This document shows positions 33,767-40,425 of a DNA stretch of 40,425 bases, piece after piece; positions within the stretch are counted from its first letter, which is position 1; every line of letters begins with the position of its first letter. The stretch spans positions 1-40,425 of the forward strand of contig CAMVPR010000024.1 in assembly GCA_947169385.1 (NCBI GenBank). The letters run 5' to 3'. Position numbers and translations under genes: made by a program. The notes below the pieces were generated by a model. It was not told where the DNA came from. It did no database searches and saw nothing but the letters and a program-made list of their open reading frames with translations. This stretch comes from an uncultured Lachnospiraceae bacterium. Lineage in GTDB: Bacteria; Bacillota; Clostridia; Lachnospirales; Lachnospiraceae.

Positions 33767-34057
33767 ATGAGTAGAGAGTTTGAAGAACATGAGATTGACC
33801 AGTTATATGAGGCTATTCTTACACTAAAGTCCAAAGAAGAGTGCAGGACATTCTTCACGGATGTGTGTACCGCCAAGGAGATTGCTTCTATTGCACAGAG
33901 ATTTCAGGTTGCCAAGATGCTCAGTGAGCACCACACGTACAATGAAGTTGCGGAGGCTACAGGGGCATCGACAGCCACAATCAGTCGAGTTAACAGATCG
34001 CTTGTGAGTGGCAACGGAAGCTATGAGTTGGTCTTGAGCAGAATGAATGAACAATAA
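33767..34057 (+). CDS. YerC/YecD-family TrpR-like regulator
   Basis: The 96-residue protein starts at the ATG at 33767 behind GAGGTGGG. It contains the TrpR/YerC helix-turn-helix (EIASIAQRFQVAKML, then YNEVAEATGASTATISRVNR). The family (TIGR02531) is common in Firmicutes and resembles tryptophan repressor but has no known ligand there. No trp genes are near. As the last gene of a four-gene run, it might regulate that run. Confidence 0.88.
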   Translation: MSREFEEHEIDQLYEAILTLKSKEECRTFFTDVCTAKEIASIAQRFQVAKMLSEHHTYNEVAEATGASTATISRVNRSLVSGNGSYELVLSRMNEQ

Positions 34058-34060
34058 TAA

Positions 34061-34094
34061 AAACACCAAGGGCTTACGCCTTTGGTGTTTTTTT
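34061..34094 (+). terminator. Bidirectional terminator overlapping the DUF1836 gene end
   Basis: A 13-bp stem (AAACACCAAGGGC / GCCTTTGGTGTTT, one G-T) closes loop TTAC and is followed by TTTTT. On the reverse strand the same stem encodes the last residues of the DUF1836 protein (TPKA) and its stop lies in the loop. Confidence 0.88.
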
Positions 34095-34757
34095 ATTTTG
34101 TCTATCTTTTTTGGATTTCTTATCGTCCTTTGGCTTCTTCTCTTCTTTCGTCGGTTTCTCGATATCATCCGTAACGAAATATGTGTCAACCAAGTGCTCT
34201 AAAAGCTTCTTCTTGAGGTATATCTCATAGCCTAAAGAAGCCATGAATGCGAACTTGTCAAGGTATTCCCTCTCTTCACCCCCAAAGTCCTCGAATACGT
34301 TCTTAGAATAGTTGTGAGTCTTGTCTATATCCTTTATAATATCTGTAAACTTAGCAAGACTGGAATCACATATATCTCTATATATGGCATCCATCTTGGA
34401 TGTGTCGTTACCATCACAGAACATGTCAATCATCGGAGACAGCGTATGCTTGATATCTGCTATTGATAAACTGTTCTTAAGATAGTAAATGTATATAAGC
34501 AGGTAAATGTGATCTTTAGAATACTTCTTCTTGTTAGGTGGCGGAAGAAGCTCATTCTTGGAGTAATTGTTAATCATGGTCTTGGTCAGAGTCTTGTCAG
34601 AGTCATATCTCTTGGTGTTGGAAAGCTCCTTATCCATGAAGGTAGTTACCTGATCCATGTATAACTCTATTGAAGGGACGTCTTCAGGCTTGATGAAGTC
34701 AAGCTTGACGCACTCTCTTATGACCTCTTTGATGTTAGGTGAATTCTTGTCTGCCAT
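34074..34757 (-). CDS. DUF1836 protein
   Basis: The 227-residue protein has the DUF1836 signature TMINNYSKNELLPPPNKKKYSKDHI followed by a helical domain, quoted here in part only (MINNYSK, LPPPNKKKYSKDH). The fold suggests a winged helix of MerR type, so DNA binding is plausible. The C-terminus is a Lys-rich tail (KPTKEEKKPKDDKKSKK). AGGAGA precedes the ATG. Its promoter carries a palindrome, so it may control itself. It converges on yerC and shares that gene's terminator. Confidence 0.82.
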   Translation of the reverse strand: MADKNSPNIKEVIRECVKLDFIKPEDVPSIELYMDQVTTFMDKELSNTKRYDSDKTLTKTMINNYSKNELLPPPNKKKYSKDHIYLLIYIYYLKNSLSIADIKHTLSPMIDMFCDGNDTSKMDAIYRDICDSSLAKFTDIIKDIDKTHNYSKNVFEDFGGEEREYLDKFAFMASLGYEIYLKKKLLEHLVDTYFVTDDIEKPTKEEKKPKDDKKSKKDRQNKKTPKA

Positions 34758-34790
34758 GTGGTATCTCCTAAGGGTGATTATAGTATATAT

Positions 34791-34819
34791 ATTATATAGT
34801 TTTTAAAACTACATATCAA
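34791..34819 (-). promoter_or_regulatory. Promoter of the DUF1836 gene with palindromic spacer
   Basis: On the reverse strand: TTGATA (34819-34814), exactly 17 bases, TATAAT (34796-34791). The spacer contains the perfect palindrome TAGTTTTTAAAACTA (34797-34811), 15 bases with a single central base. Confidence 0.7.
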
Positions 34820-34855
34820 GAACATTTTTTATTATACCAAGTAAGGCCTATGGTA

Positions 34856-34946
34856 AAGATTCTTCGCTGCGCTCAGAATGACAATTATATATAATATGTA
34901 GTGGCGAGCAACGTTCGTCATAGTGGAGCACAATGTGCTCCGCTAC
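34856..34946 (+). repeat. R1 followed by R2 repeat
   Basis: R1 at 34856-34883 differs at one loop base from the folC copies. R2 at 34898-34946 has outer stem GTAGTG/CGCTAC (one G-T). Its first hairpin, GGCGAGC-AAC-GTTCGTC, keeps pairing through G-T wobbles where the other copies have Watson-Crick pairs. Its second hairpin is GGAGCACA-A-TGTGCTCC. It lies 12 bases beyond the dihydroorotase stop. Confidence 0.85.
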
Positions 34947-34958
34947 GGTTGTTACGCG

Positions 34959-36317
34959 TTATCCCTCGTAAACCACCTTGCCACCACAGATTGTGTACTT
35001 AACCTTGCCGGAGAGTATTCGTCCGGTAAACGGGGTATTACTTGACTTAGAAGCGTATACTCTTGGAACCCACTCGTCTTCGCTGAAAATGGTAAGGTCA
35101 GCATTAGCACCCTCACAGACATATCCTGCGTCTAAATTGTACATCTTGGCAGGATTGATAGTCATCTTGGCTATCACCTCTTCGAGCGTCAGATAACCGG
35201 TCTTTACAAGTTCTGTAAATGCTAAAGCAAGCGACGTCTCTAACCCAATAATTCCGCTAGGTGCCTCCGTTATAGGTCTATCTTTCTCCTCGGTAGAATG
35301 TGGAGCGTGGTCAGTTACAATCAAATCGATAGCATTGGCCTTGAGGCCTCGGATAATCGCCATTCTGTCGGCTTCTTCCCTGATAGGTGGATTGATCTTA
35401 GCAAGTGTACCGTGCTTGATTACATCGTCTTCCGTTAGGGTGAAATGATTAGGTGTAGCTTCCGCGTGAATGTTGATGCTAAGTGCATCCTCTAAATCGA
35501 TTCCCTTGATTTCACTAAAATCAATATTATCAGTAAAATTATAATCAGGAATATCGATTCCTTTGTCTTTAAGAAGCTTCTTCTTGGCTTCGTAGATAAG
35601 GTTGACGCTCTCTTTAGCGCTTATATGCTGAAAATCGCAGATAGCTCCTTCTTCTAAAGCCATCTTAATATCTCTCTTAATCATCGATATCTCAGCCATT
35701 CTGTCCGCACCACCGATATTAAAATGAGTAGAAGCTCTACCCTTATTGATTCCGTTATTGTCGTTGTATTTAAGGTCTTCTTCGTGAAATGATAACGGTA
35801 CGTTGAGTTCCTTGGCAATCTTCATTGCCTCCCTTAAAATCTCGGCATCCATAATAGGAATTCCATCATCTGTAAAGCCTACAGCGCCTTGTTCTTTAAG
35901 AGCGGGCATATCAACAAGTTCCTTGCCCTTGAGGCCTTTGGTAATATCTCCGCAGGTAAGGACGTTGATGTCGGTTTCATTTGCCTTGTCTAAAACGTAT
36001 TTAAGGGTGTCCGGGTTATCGATTGCCGGGTTGGTGTTAGCCATCATGACGACAGTAGTAAAACCGCCCTTCTTGGCTGCATTTGCACCGGTATAAATGT
36101 CTTCTTTATATGTGAAGCCCGGATCGCGAAAATGCACGTGAACATCTATTAATCCAGGTGTTACATAGCATCTTGACGCGTCTATAACTTCGGCTCCATC
36201 GGGAGCTTCAATATCGTTGGCAATCTTAATTATCTTGCCGTCGTCGATGAGTATATCTGTTATATCATTAAAATGTGACTTAGGGTCTACTAAATGACCG
36301 TTTTTAATAAGCAGCAT
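34959..36317 (-). CDS. pyrC: Dihydroorotase with an internal insertion
   Basis: The 452-residue amidohydrolase has the metal motif DVHVHFRDPG (His60, His62), carboxylated-Lys region, MMANTNP, FHEEDL, DFQHISAKES and VTDHAPHST. It closes the dihydroorotate ring in pyrimidine synthesis. At about 250-280, between the QHISAKES helix and EATPNHF, it carries about 30 extra residues (DIPDYNFTDNIDFSE onward) compared with B. subtilis-type PyrC (428 residues). GGAGGGC precedes the ATG. No other pyr gene lies in the window. Confidence 0.9.
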   Translation of the reverse strand: MLLIKNGHLVDPKSHFNDITDILIDDGKIIKIANDIEAPDGAEVIDASRCYVTPGLIDVHVHFRDPGFTYKEDIYTGANAAKKGGFTTVVMMANTNPAIDNPDTLKYVLDKANETDINVLTCGDITKGLKGKELVDMPALKEQGAVGFTDDGIPIMDAEILREAMKIAKELNVPLSFHEEDLKYNDNNGINKGRASTHFNIGGADRMAEISMIKRDIKMALEEGAICDFQHISAKESVNLIYEAKKKLLKDKGIDIPDYNFTDNIDFSEIKGIDLEDALSINIHAEATPNHFTLTEDDVIKHGTLAKINPPIREEADRMAIIRGLKANAIDLIVTDHAPHSTEEKDRPITEAPSGIIGLETSLALAFTELVKTGYLTLEEVIAKMTINPAKMYNLDAGYVCEGANADLTIFSEDEWVPRVYASKSSNTPFTGRILSGKVKYTICGGKVVYEG

Positions 36318-36347
36318 AAAAGCCCTCCTTTATCAATCAGTATAAAC

Positions 36348-36377
36348 ATTATATTAAAAAACCAACCAAAATATCAA
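36348..36377 (-). promoter_or_regulatory. Promoter of pyrC
   Basis: On the reverse strand: TTGATA (36377-36372), 18-base spacer, TATAAT (36353-36348). No PyrR-type anti-anti-terminator leader is evident in the short leader. Confidence 0.6.
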
Positions 36378-36422
36378 TAGACTTATTTATTAAAATATGA
36401 TATATTTATGACATCAGTTGTT

Positions 36423-36445
36423 CGCTCGATGAACGCTGTCGAGCG
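36423..36445 (+). promoter_or_regulatory. Inverted repeat upstream of pspA
   Basis: CGCTCGA-N9-TCGAGCG, 27 bases before the start codon. It can serve as an operator or as a hairpin in the leader. Confidence 0.5.
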
Positions 36446-36471
36446 CTTTAATAAAAGGAGGAATTATTATT

Positions 36472-37161
36472 ATGGGTATTTTAAAACGTTTTGGAGACAT
36501 CATGTCAGCTAACATCAATGCATTGCTTGACAAGGCAGAGGATCCGGAGAAGATGATCGATCAGACTCTTAGGAATTTAGAGAAGGATCTCCGCGAGGTT
36601 AAGTCTGATACAGCTACTGTTATGGCTGAGGCTACAGCAGCTAAGCGTAAGGTAGACGAGAACAACGCAGAGATTGAGAAATATAACAATTATGCAGAGA
36701 AGGCTCTTGTTGCCGGTAACGAGGCAGATGCTAAGCAGTTCTTAGAGAAGAAGCAACAGCTTGTTTCTAAGCAGGCAGCATTCCAGCAGGAGTACGAGGC
36801 TGCACAGGCTAATGCAGACAAGATGAAGCAGATGCATGACAAGCTTCAGGGCGATATTAAGACTCTTCAGGATAGACGCGATACCATTAAGGCTAAGATG
36901 TCTACTGCCAAGGCTCAGGAGAAGATTAACAAGATGGTTAGCGGTAGCACAGATGCTGCAGACAGCATTGCTGCATTTGACAAGTGGGAGAAGAAAGCTG
37001 ATATGGCTATCGACAAGGCTAACGCTATGACAGAGCTCAGCATGAAGGAAGATTCAGTTGAGGATCTCGCTGCTAAGTATGATGCTCAGGTTGAGGCATC
37101 TAACCCTGCAGTTGATGACGAGCTTGCTGCTATGAAGGCTAAGCTTGGACTTTCAGAATAA
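36472..37161 (+). CDS. pspA: PspA/IM30 (ESCRT-III-like) membrane-stress protein
   Basis: The 229-residue protein begins with the amphipathic helix MGILKRFGDIMSANINALLD and the family block AEDPEKMIDQTLRNLEKDL. A long coiled coil follows (about 25-180). PspA polymerises on damaged membranes. AAAGGAGGA gives a strong ribosome binding site. Two tandem-like Ala/Lys-rich coil segments are typical. No pspB/C or liaFSR genes are beside it. Confidence 0.93.
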   Translation: MGILKRFGDIMSANINALLDKAEDPEKMIDQTLRNLEKDLREVKSDTATVMAEATAAKRKVDENNAEIEKYNNYAEKALVAGNEADAKQFLEKKQQLVSKQAAFQQEYEAAQANADKMKQMHDKLQGDIKTLQDRRDTIKAKMSTAKAQEKINKMVSGSTDAADSIAAFDKWEKKADMAIDKANAMTELSMKEDSVEDLAAKYDAQVEASNPAVDDELAAMKAKLGLSE

Positions 37162-37195
37162 TCAATATTCGTAATATTAGCTTGGAGGATTTTCG

Positions 37196-39430
37196 ATGTC
37201 TATATATGACAGTTTGAATCAAGAGCAGAGAGAGGCCGTCTTTTGTACTGACGGTCCTCTTTTATTATTAGCGGGAGCGGGCTCAGGCAAGACCCGTGTG
37301 CTTGTTCATAGAATTGCATACCTTATAGAAGAGAAGAAGGTTAAGCCGTGGAACATCATGGCGATAACATTTACCAACAAAGCCGCTAAAGAGATGAGAG
37401 AGAGAGTGGACGATATGATAGGTTATGGTGCCTCAGATTGCTGGGTTAGCACCTTTCATTCGTCATGCGTAAGAATATTAAGAAGAGATATTGATAAGCT
37501 TGGATATTCTGCGAATTTCTCTATTTATGATACTGATGATCAGAAGCGCCTTATTAAAGAGGTGTTGAAGAGCTTGCAGTACGATACCAAGCAGTTTAGC
37601 GAGAGGGCGATGATGAATGCCATCTCTGCTGCGAAGGAGCAGTATATATCGCCTGCGGAGTATATGGAGGACGCAGTCGGAGATTTTAGACGCGAGAAGA
37701 TAGCTAAGGTGTATGTTAACTATCAGAAGCAGCTTGAGACCGCTAATGCGCTTGATTTCGATGATTTGCTTTACAAGACGGTTGAGCTTTTTGAACATCA
37801 TCCGGATGTTTTGGAGTACTGGCAGGAGAGATTTAGGTACATTATGGTTGACGAGTATCAGGATACCAATGGTGTACAGTTTATTTTCATAAAGCAACTT
37901 GCATCTAAGTACAGGAATATATGCGTGGTCGGTGATGACGATCAGTCTATTTATAAGTTTAGAGGGGCAGATGTAAGGAATATCCTTGAATTCGAGGATT
38001 TCTTCCCTGAGAGCAGAGTTATCAAGCTTGAGCAGAATTATCGCTCGACTAAGAATATACTTAATGTCGCCAATTCAGTAATCAGGAATAATACGGCTCG
38101 TATGGACAAGACGCTTTATACTGATAATGATGAGGGCGAGACGACTACATTTGCACAGTATCAGGATAACTATAAAGAAGCTGAGGCTATAGCTGATGAG
38201 GTTTCTAAGATAGTTGCATCCGGCGCGAATTACAAGGATTTTGCTGTGCTTAACAGGACCAATGCACAATCGCGTGTTTTTGAGGAGAAGTTCGGAGTTT
38301 ATAACATTCCGTATAAGATAGTCGGTGGTGTGAGTTTCTATTCAAGGATGGAGATTAGAGATATCGTTGCGTATCTTAAGCTTGTTAACAATCTGTCTGA
38401 CGATCAGGCTATGAAGCGTATTATCAATGTTCCGAGGCGCGGTATAGGTCAGACTACTGTTGAGAAGATTAATGAATTCGCTATGGAGAGAGAGATTGCA
38501 TTTTTTGATGCGGCATCTATGGTGGAGGAGATTTCTACAATATCTAAGGCGACCGCGAAGAAGATAGCAGCATTTGTCGAAATGATAGACGGATTTACAG
38601 AGATTGCCGATAAGGGCGAGATTGCAGAGCTTTACGACAAGGTGGTCGAGGAGACCGGATACCTTAACAATCTTGTTCTTGAAGGGACAGAAGACGCCAA
38701 GGACAGAATTAACAACCTTGAGGAGTTCAAGAGTAAGATAGTGGACTACGAGAACAATGAAGCAGAGCCTTCTTTGCAGGGATTCCTGACTGATGTGGCT
38801 TTGATTTCTGAGGTTGATAACCTTGTTTCTGATGATGCGGTAACCGTTATGACTATCCACAGTGCTAAGGGATTAGAGTTCCCTTATGTGTTCTTAAGCG
38901 GTATGGAGGAAGGCATATTCCCGGGCTATATGACGATTAACAGCGGTAATGACGATGATATGGAGGAGGAGCGAAGACTCTTTTATGTCGGTGCGACGAG
39001 AGCGGAGAAGAGGCTTTATCTGAGCGCATCTAAGAGACGCATGGTCAACGGTCAGCAACAGTTTAACAAGGTTTCGAGGTTTATTGATGAGATTGACAGG
39101 GAGTATCTTAATTTTGGCTCGAGTGTAGATTCGTCTGCATTTTCTTCTGATTTTGCGGCGGATATATTCACCAAAACGAAACCTGTTGCGATGAAACCGG
39201 CGTATACCTTGAAATCTGAACCTAAGAAATATAAGGATGCGGTTAAGGATGATTCGCCTTTTGAAATTGACTATAAAGTCGGAGACAGGGTGAGGCATAT
39301 CAAGTTCGGCAGCGGAACCGTCAAGGAGATTACCCCTACGGGCTCAGACTTCGAAGTATTGGTGGATTATGACTTAAGAGGTGTGAGGAGGTCATTTGCT
39401 TCATTTGCCAAACTGAAAAAAGAAGAATAA
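37196..39430 (+). CDS. pcrA: UvrD/PcrA-family ATP-dependent DNA helicase
   Basis: The 744-residue SF1 helicase has Q motif LNQEQREAV, Walker A AGAGSGKT at 26-33, Ia AITFTNKAA, Walker B MVDEYQDTN, motif III VGDDDQSIYKFRGA, motif IV LEQNYRSTKNIL, motif V TIHSAKGLEFPYVF and motif VI YVGATRAEKRL. The PcrA C-terminal Tudor-like end is DRVRHIKFGSGTV. It works in repair and in removing RNA polymerase or RecA from DNA. It starts 35 bases after pspA, with TTGGAGGA as ribosome binding site, and may be co-transcribed with it. Confidence 0.94.
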   Translation: MSIYDSLNQEQREAVFCTDGPLLLLAGAGSGKTRVLVHRIAYLIEEKKVKPWNIMAITFTNKAAKEMRERVDDMIGYGASDCWVSTFHSSCVRILRRDIDKLGYSANFSIYDTDDQKRLIKEVLKSLQYDTKQFSERAMMNAISAAKEQYISPAEYMEDAVGDFRREKIAKVYVNYQKQLETANALDFDDLLYKTVELFEHHPDVLEYWQERFRYIMVDEYQDTNGVQFIFIKQLASKYRNICVVGDDDQSIYKFRGADVRNILEFEDFFPESRVIKLEQNYRSTKNILNVANSVIRNNTARMDKTLYTDNDEGETTTFAQYQDNYKEAEAIADEVSKIVASGANYKDFAVLNRTNAQSRVFEEKFGVYNIPYKIVGGVSFYSRMEIRDIVAYLKLVNNLSDDQAMKRIINVPRRGIGQTTVEKINEFAMEREIAFFDAASMVEEISTISKATAKKIAAFVEMIDGFTEIADKGEIAELYDKVVEETGYLNNLVLEGTEDAKDRINNLEEFKSKIVDYENNEAEPSLQGFLTDVALISEVDNLVSDDAVTVMTIHSAKGLEFPYVFLSGMEEGIFPGYMTINSGNDDDMEEERRLFYVGATRAEKRLYLSASKRRMVNGQQQFNKVSRFIDEIDREYLNFGSSVDSSAFSSDFAADIFTKTKPVAMKPAYTLKSEPKKYKDAVKDDSPFEIDYKVGDRVRHIKFGSGTVKEITPTGSDFEVLVDYDLRGVRRSFASFAKLKKEE

Positions 39431-39432
39431 TA

Positions 39433-39487
39433 TAGTCAAATGTAAAACTATGTGTTATAATGTATTTTAGCATTGACATTTATGTCA
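39433..39487 (+). promoter_or_regulatory. Promoter and leader palindrome of the acidic-tailed membrane protein gene
   Basis: TAGTCA (39433-39438), 17 bases, TATAAT (39456-39461). The palindrome TGACATTTATGTCA (39474-39487) lies near the expected start point. Confidence 0.5.
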
Positions 39488-39516
39488 CTAATAATTGTGA
39501 AAGGACGGTACTATTT

Positions 39517-39777
39517 ATGAAGATTGATAAGATTGAGGATTTGGCTAACGCAATTAAGGTCATCAACAAGAAGGAAGTAGAAGAGAAGAGCAGCTCTAAG
39601 AAGATTATAGTTATCTTAGCTGTTATTGGTGCTATTACTGCTATTGCAGCTATCGCTTACGCTGTATATTCTTACATGACTCCTGATTATCTTGATGATT
39701 TCGAAGATGATTTTGATGACGACTTTGATGATGATATCTTCGATGATGATGACGACTTCTTAAGCAACGAGAAGTAA
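39517..39777 (+). CDS. Small membrane protein with poly-Asp tail
   Basis: The 86-residue protein starts at the ATG at 39517, 8 bases after AAGGACGG. A charged N-terminal helix (IDKIEDLANAIKVINKKEV) precedes one membrane helix at about 28-50, and the tail (about 54-82) is almost all Asp, Glu and Phe (DDFDDDFDDDIFDDDDD). The function is unknown. The design matches the other short membrane proteins of the window. It ends in its own terminator. Confidence 0.75.
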   Translation: MKIDKIEDLANAIKVINKKEVEEKSSSKKIIVILAVIGAITAIAAIAYAVYSYMTPDYLDDFEDDFDDDFDDDIFDDDDDFLSNEK

Positions 39778-39803
39778 TAGAATTGACTTTTCACGGAGAA
39801 TAC

Positions 39804-39837
39804 CAAGCAGGAGAGTCGCTCTCCTGCTTGATTTTTT
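39804..39837 (+). terminator. Terminator after the poly-Asp protein gene
   Basis: A perfect 12-bp stem CAAGCAGGAGAG/CTCTCCTGCTTG with a TCG loop, then ATTTTTT. Confidence 0.9.
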
Positions 39838-39876
39838 AAGGATTTTATATTATTTTGAAACTTTTAAAAAAAGTTG

Positions 39877-39905
39877 TTGACATTTAAAACTCCCTATAAT
39901 ATAAT
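39877..39905 (+). promoter_or_regulatory. Promoter of the tRNA cluster
   Basis: Consensus TTGACA (39877-39882), 17-base spacer, consensus TATAAT (39900-39905). A second TATAAT at 39895 overlaps it. Confidence 0.85.
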
Positions 39906-39946
39906 ACTACTTGTGTCGCGAGAGAAGTTGAGCTTCTTAAGCATCA

Positions 39947-40021
39947 CGGGGTGTGGCTCAGCTTGGCTAGAGCGCTTGATTTGGGATCAAGAGGTCGCAG
40001 GTTCGAATCCTGTCACCCCGA
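39947..40021 (+). tRNA. tRNA-Pro(TGG)
   Basis: Acceptor CGGGGTG/CACCCCG is perfect, the anticodon stem CTTGA/TCAAG holds TGG (39982-39984), and the T-loop TTCGAAT is canonical. The 3' CCA is not encoded. Confidence 0.95.
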
Positions 40022-40038
40022 CTCGGATGTTAAATAAC

Positions 40039-40067
40039 TTGACATCCAAAACAAAATTTTATATCAT
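40039..40067 (+). promoter_or_regulatory. Possible second promoter inside the tRNA cluster
   Basis: TTGACA (40039-40044), 17-base spacer, TATCAT (40062-40067), upstream of tRNA-Gly. GGATGT...ACATCC around the -35 can also form a small hairpin. Confidence 0.5.
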
Positions 40068-40106
40068 TTAGTAGCTGTAAGTCGCAGTTATTAGACTTAA
40101 TGTCAT

Positions 40107-40177
40107 GCGGGTGTAGTTCAGTGGTAGAACACCAGCCTTCCAAGCTGGATATGTGGGTTCGATTCCCATCACCCGCT
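40107..40177 (+). tRNA. tRNA-Gly(TCC)
   Basis: Acceptor GCGGGTG/CACCCGC, anticodon stem CCAGC/GCTGG with TCC (40139-40141), T-loop TTCGATT. No encoded CCA. Confidence 0.95.
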
Positions 40178-40185
40178 TTTAATAT

Positions 40186-40259
<74 letters not shown>

Positions 40260-40264
40260 CTTGT

Positions 40265-40339
40265 GGTGGGTATAGCGCAGCTGGTTAGCGCACCAGATTG
40301 TGGCTCTGGGGGTCATGGGTTCGAATCCCATTATCCACC
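40265..40339 (+). tRNA. tRNA-His(GTG)
   Basis: The extra G at -1 (40265) pairs with C73, the histidine identity element. Acceptor GTGGGTA/TATCCAC, anticodon stem CCAGA/TCTGG with GTG. Confidence 0.95.
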
Positions 40340-40364
40340 TTATTATTGACTAACCCAGTATTAA

Positions 40365-40425
40365 TGGGTCATCGCCAAGCGGTAAGGCACAGGACTTTGA
40401 CTCCTGCATTCGCTGGTTCGAATCC
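40365..40425 (+). tRNA. tRNA-Gln(TTG), cut by the window end
   Basis: The D-arm, anticodon stem CAGGA/TCCTG with TTG, and the start of the T-arm are visible; the acceptor 3' strand is beyond the window. Confidence 0.9.

Noticed and set aside
39874-40071. 65-codon open frame across tRNA-Pro
   Set aside because: It overlaps a perfect tRNA and its promoter, so it is not coding.

Overview
The window looks like core chromosome of a low-GC member of the Lachnospiraceae (Clostridia). The grounds are an FMN-type enoyl-ACP reductase (FabK) in a compact type II fatty-acid cluster, a 702-residue type III glutamine synthetase, a eukaryotic-type HisA, a YerC/TrpR-like regulator, Firmicute-style strong AGGAGG ribosome binding sites and TTGACA/TATAAT promoters. 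This placement rests on gene content and recalled family distributions; no search was run. Nearly all genes lie on the + strand; only a small membrane protein, a DUF1836 protein, dihydroorotase and one doubtful 38-codon frame are on the - strand.

Layout. 1-731: the tail of an Rpn-type nuclease/transposase and a zinc-ribbon regulator-like protein. 1000-3134: two CobW-type GTPases, the first with a His-rich metal-binding insert, the second fused to what looks like a DUF1980 domain. 3248-7257: a membrane diguanylate cyclase, a membrane-anchored polysaccharide deacetylase, and folC. 7461-15026: the fatty-acid operon acpP-accD-accA-fabH-fabK-fabD-fabG-fabF-fabZ, interrupted by a 141-bp palindrome between fabD and fabG and lacking accB/accC. 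15221-15950: a UPF0175/DUF3368 toxin-antitoxin pair. 16215-24472: an L,D-transpeptidase, RNase H, HisA, a small membrane protein, glutamine synthetase III, prephenate dehydratase, a lone receiver domain and RarA. 24581-27685: a 1034-residue protein I do not recognise. 28217-31843: two tandem paralogous secreted beta-helix proteins. 32053-34057: a run of four small genes (HELEH metallopeptidase-like protein, coiled-coil membrane protein, SEC-C protein, YerC). 34074-36317 (-): DUF1836 protein and dihydroorotase. 36472-39777: PspA, PcrA helicase and an acidic-tailed membrane protein. 39947 to the end: a tRNA cluster Pro-Gly-Arg-His-Gln.

The most unusual signal is not a gene. Intergenic gaps carry two interspersed structured repeat families. 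R1 is a 28-nt hairpin unit beginning AAGATTCTTCGC. R2 is an approximately 50-nt element predicted to fold as a three-way junction (outer stem GTAGCG/CGCTAC with two inner hairpins). At 31845-31980 they form a composite, R1-R2-inverted R1. Copies sit directly behind stop codons, and in folC and hisA the repeat supplies the last codons and the stop. Other points worth following are the unknown 1034-residue protein, the CobW-DUF1980 fusion, the fab-operon palindrome, the eukaryotic-type HisA, and a tRNA-Arg with two mispairs in its acceptor stem.
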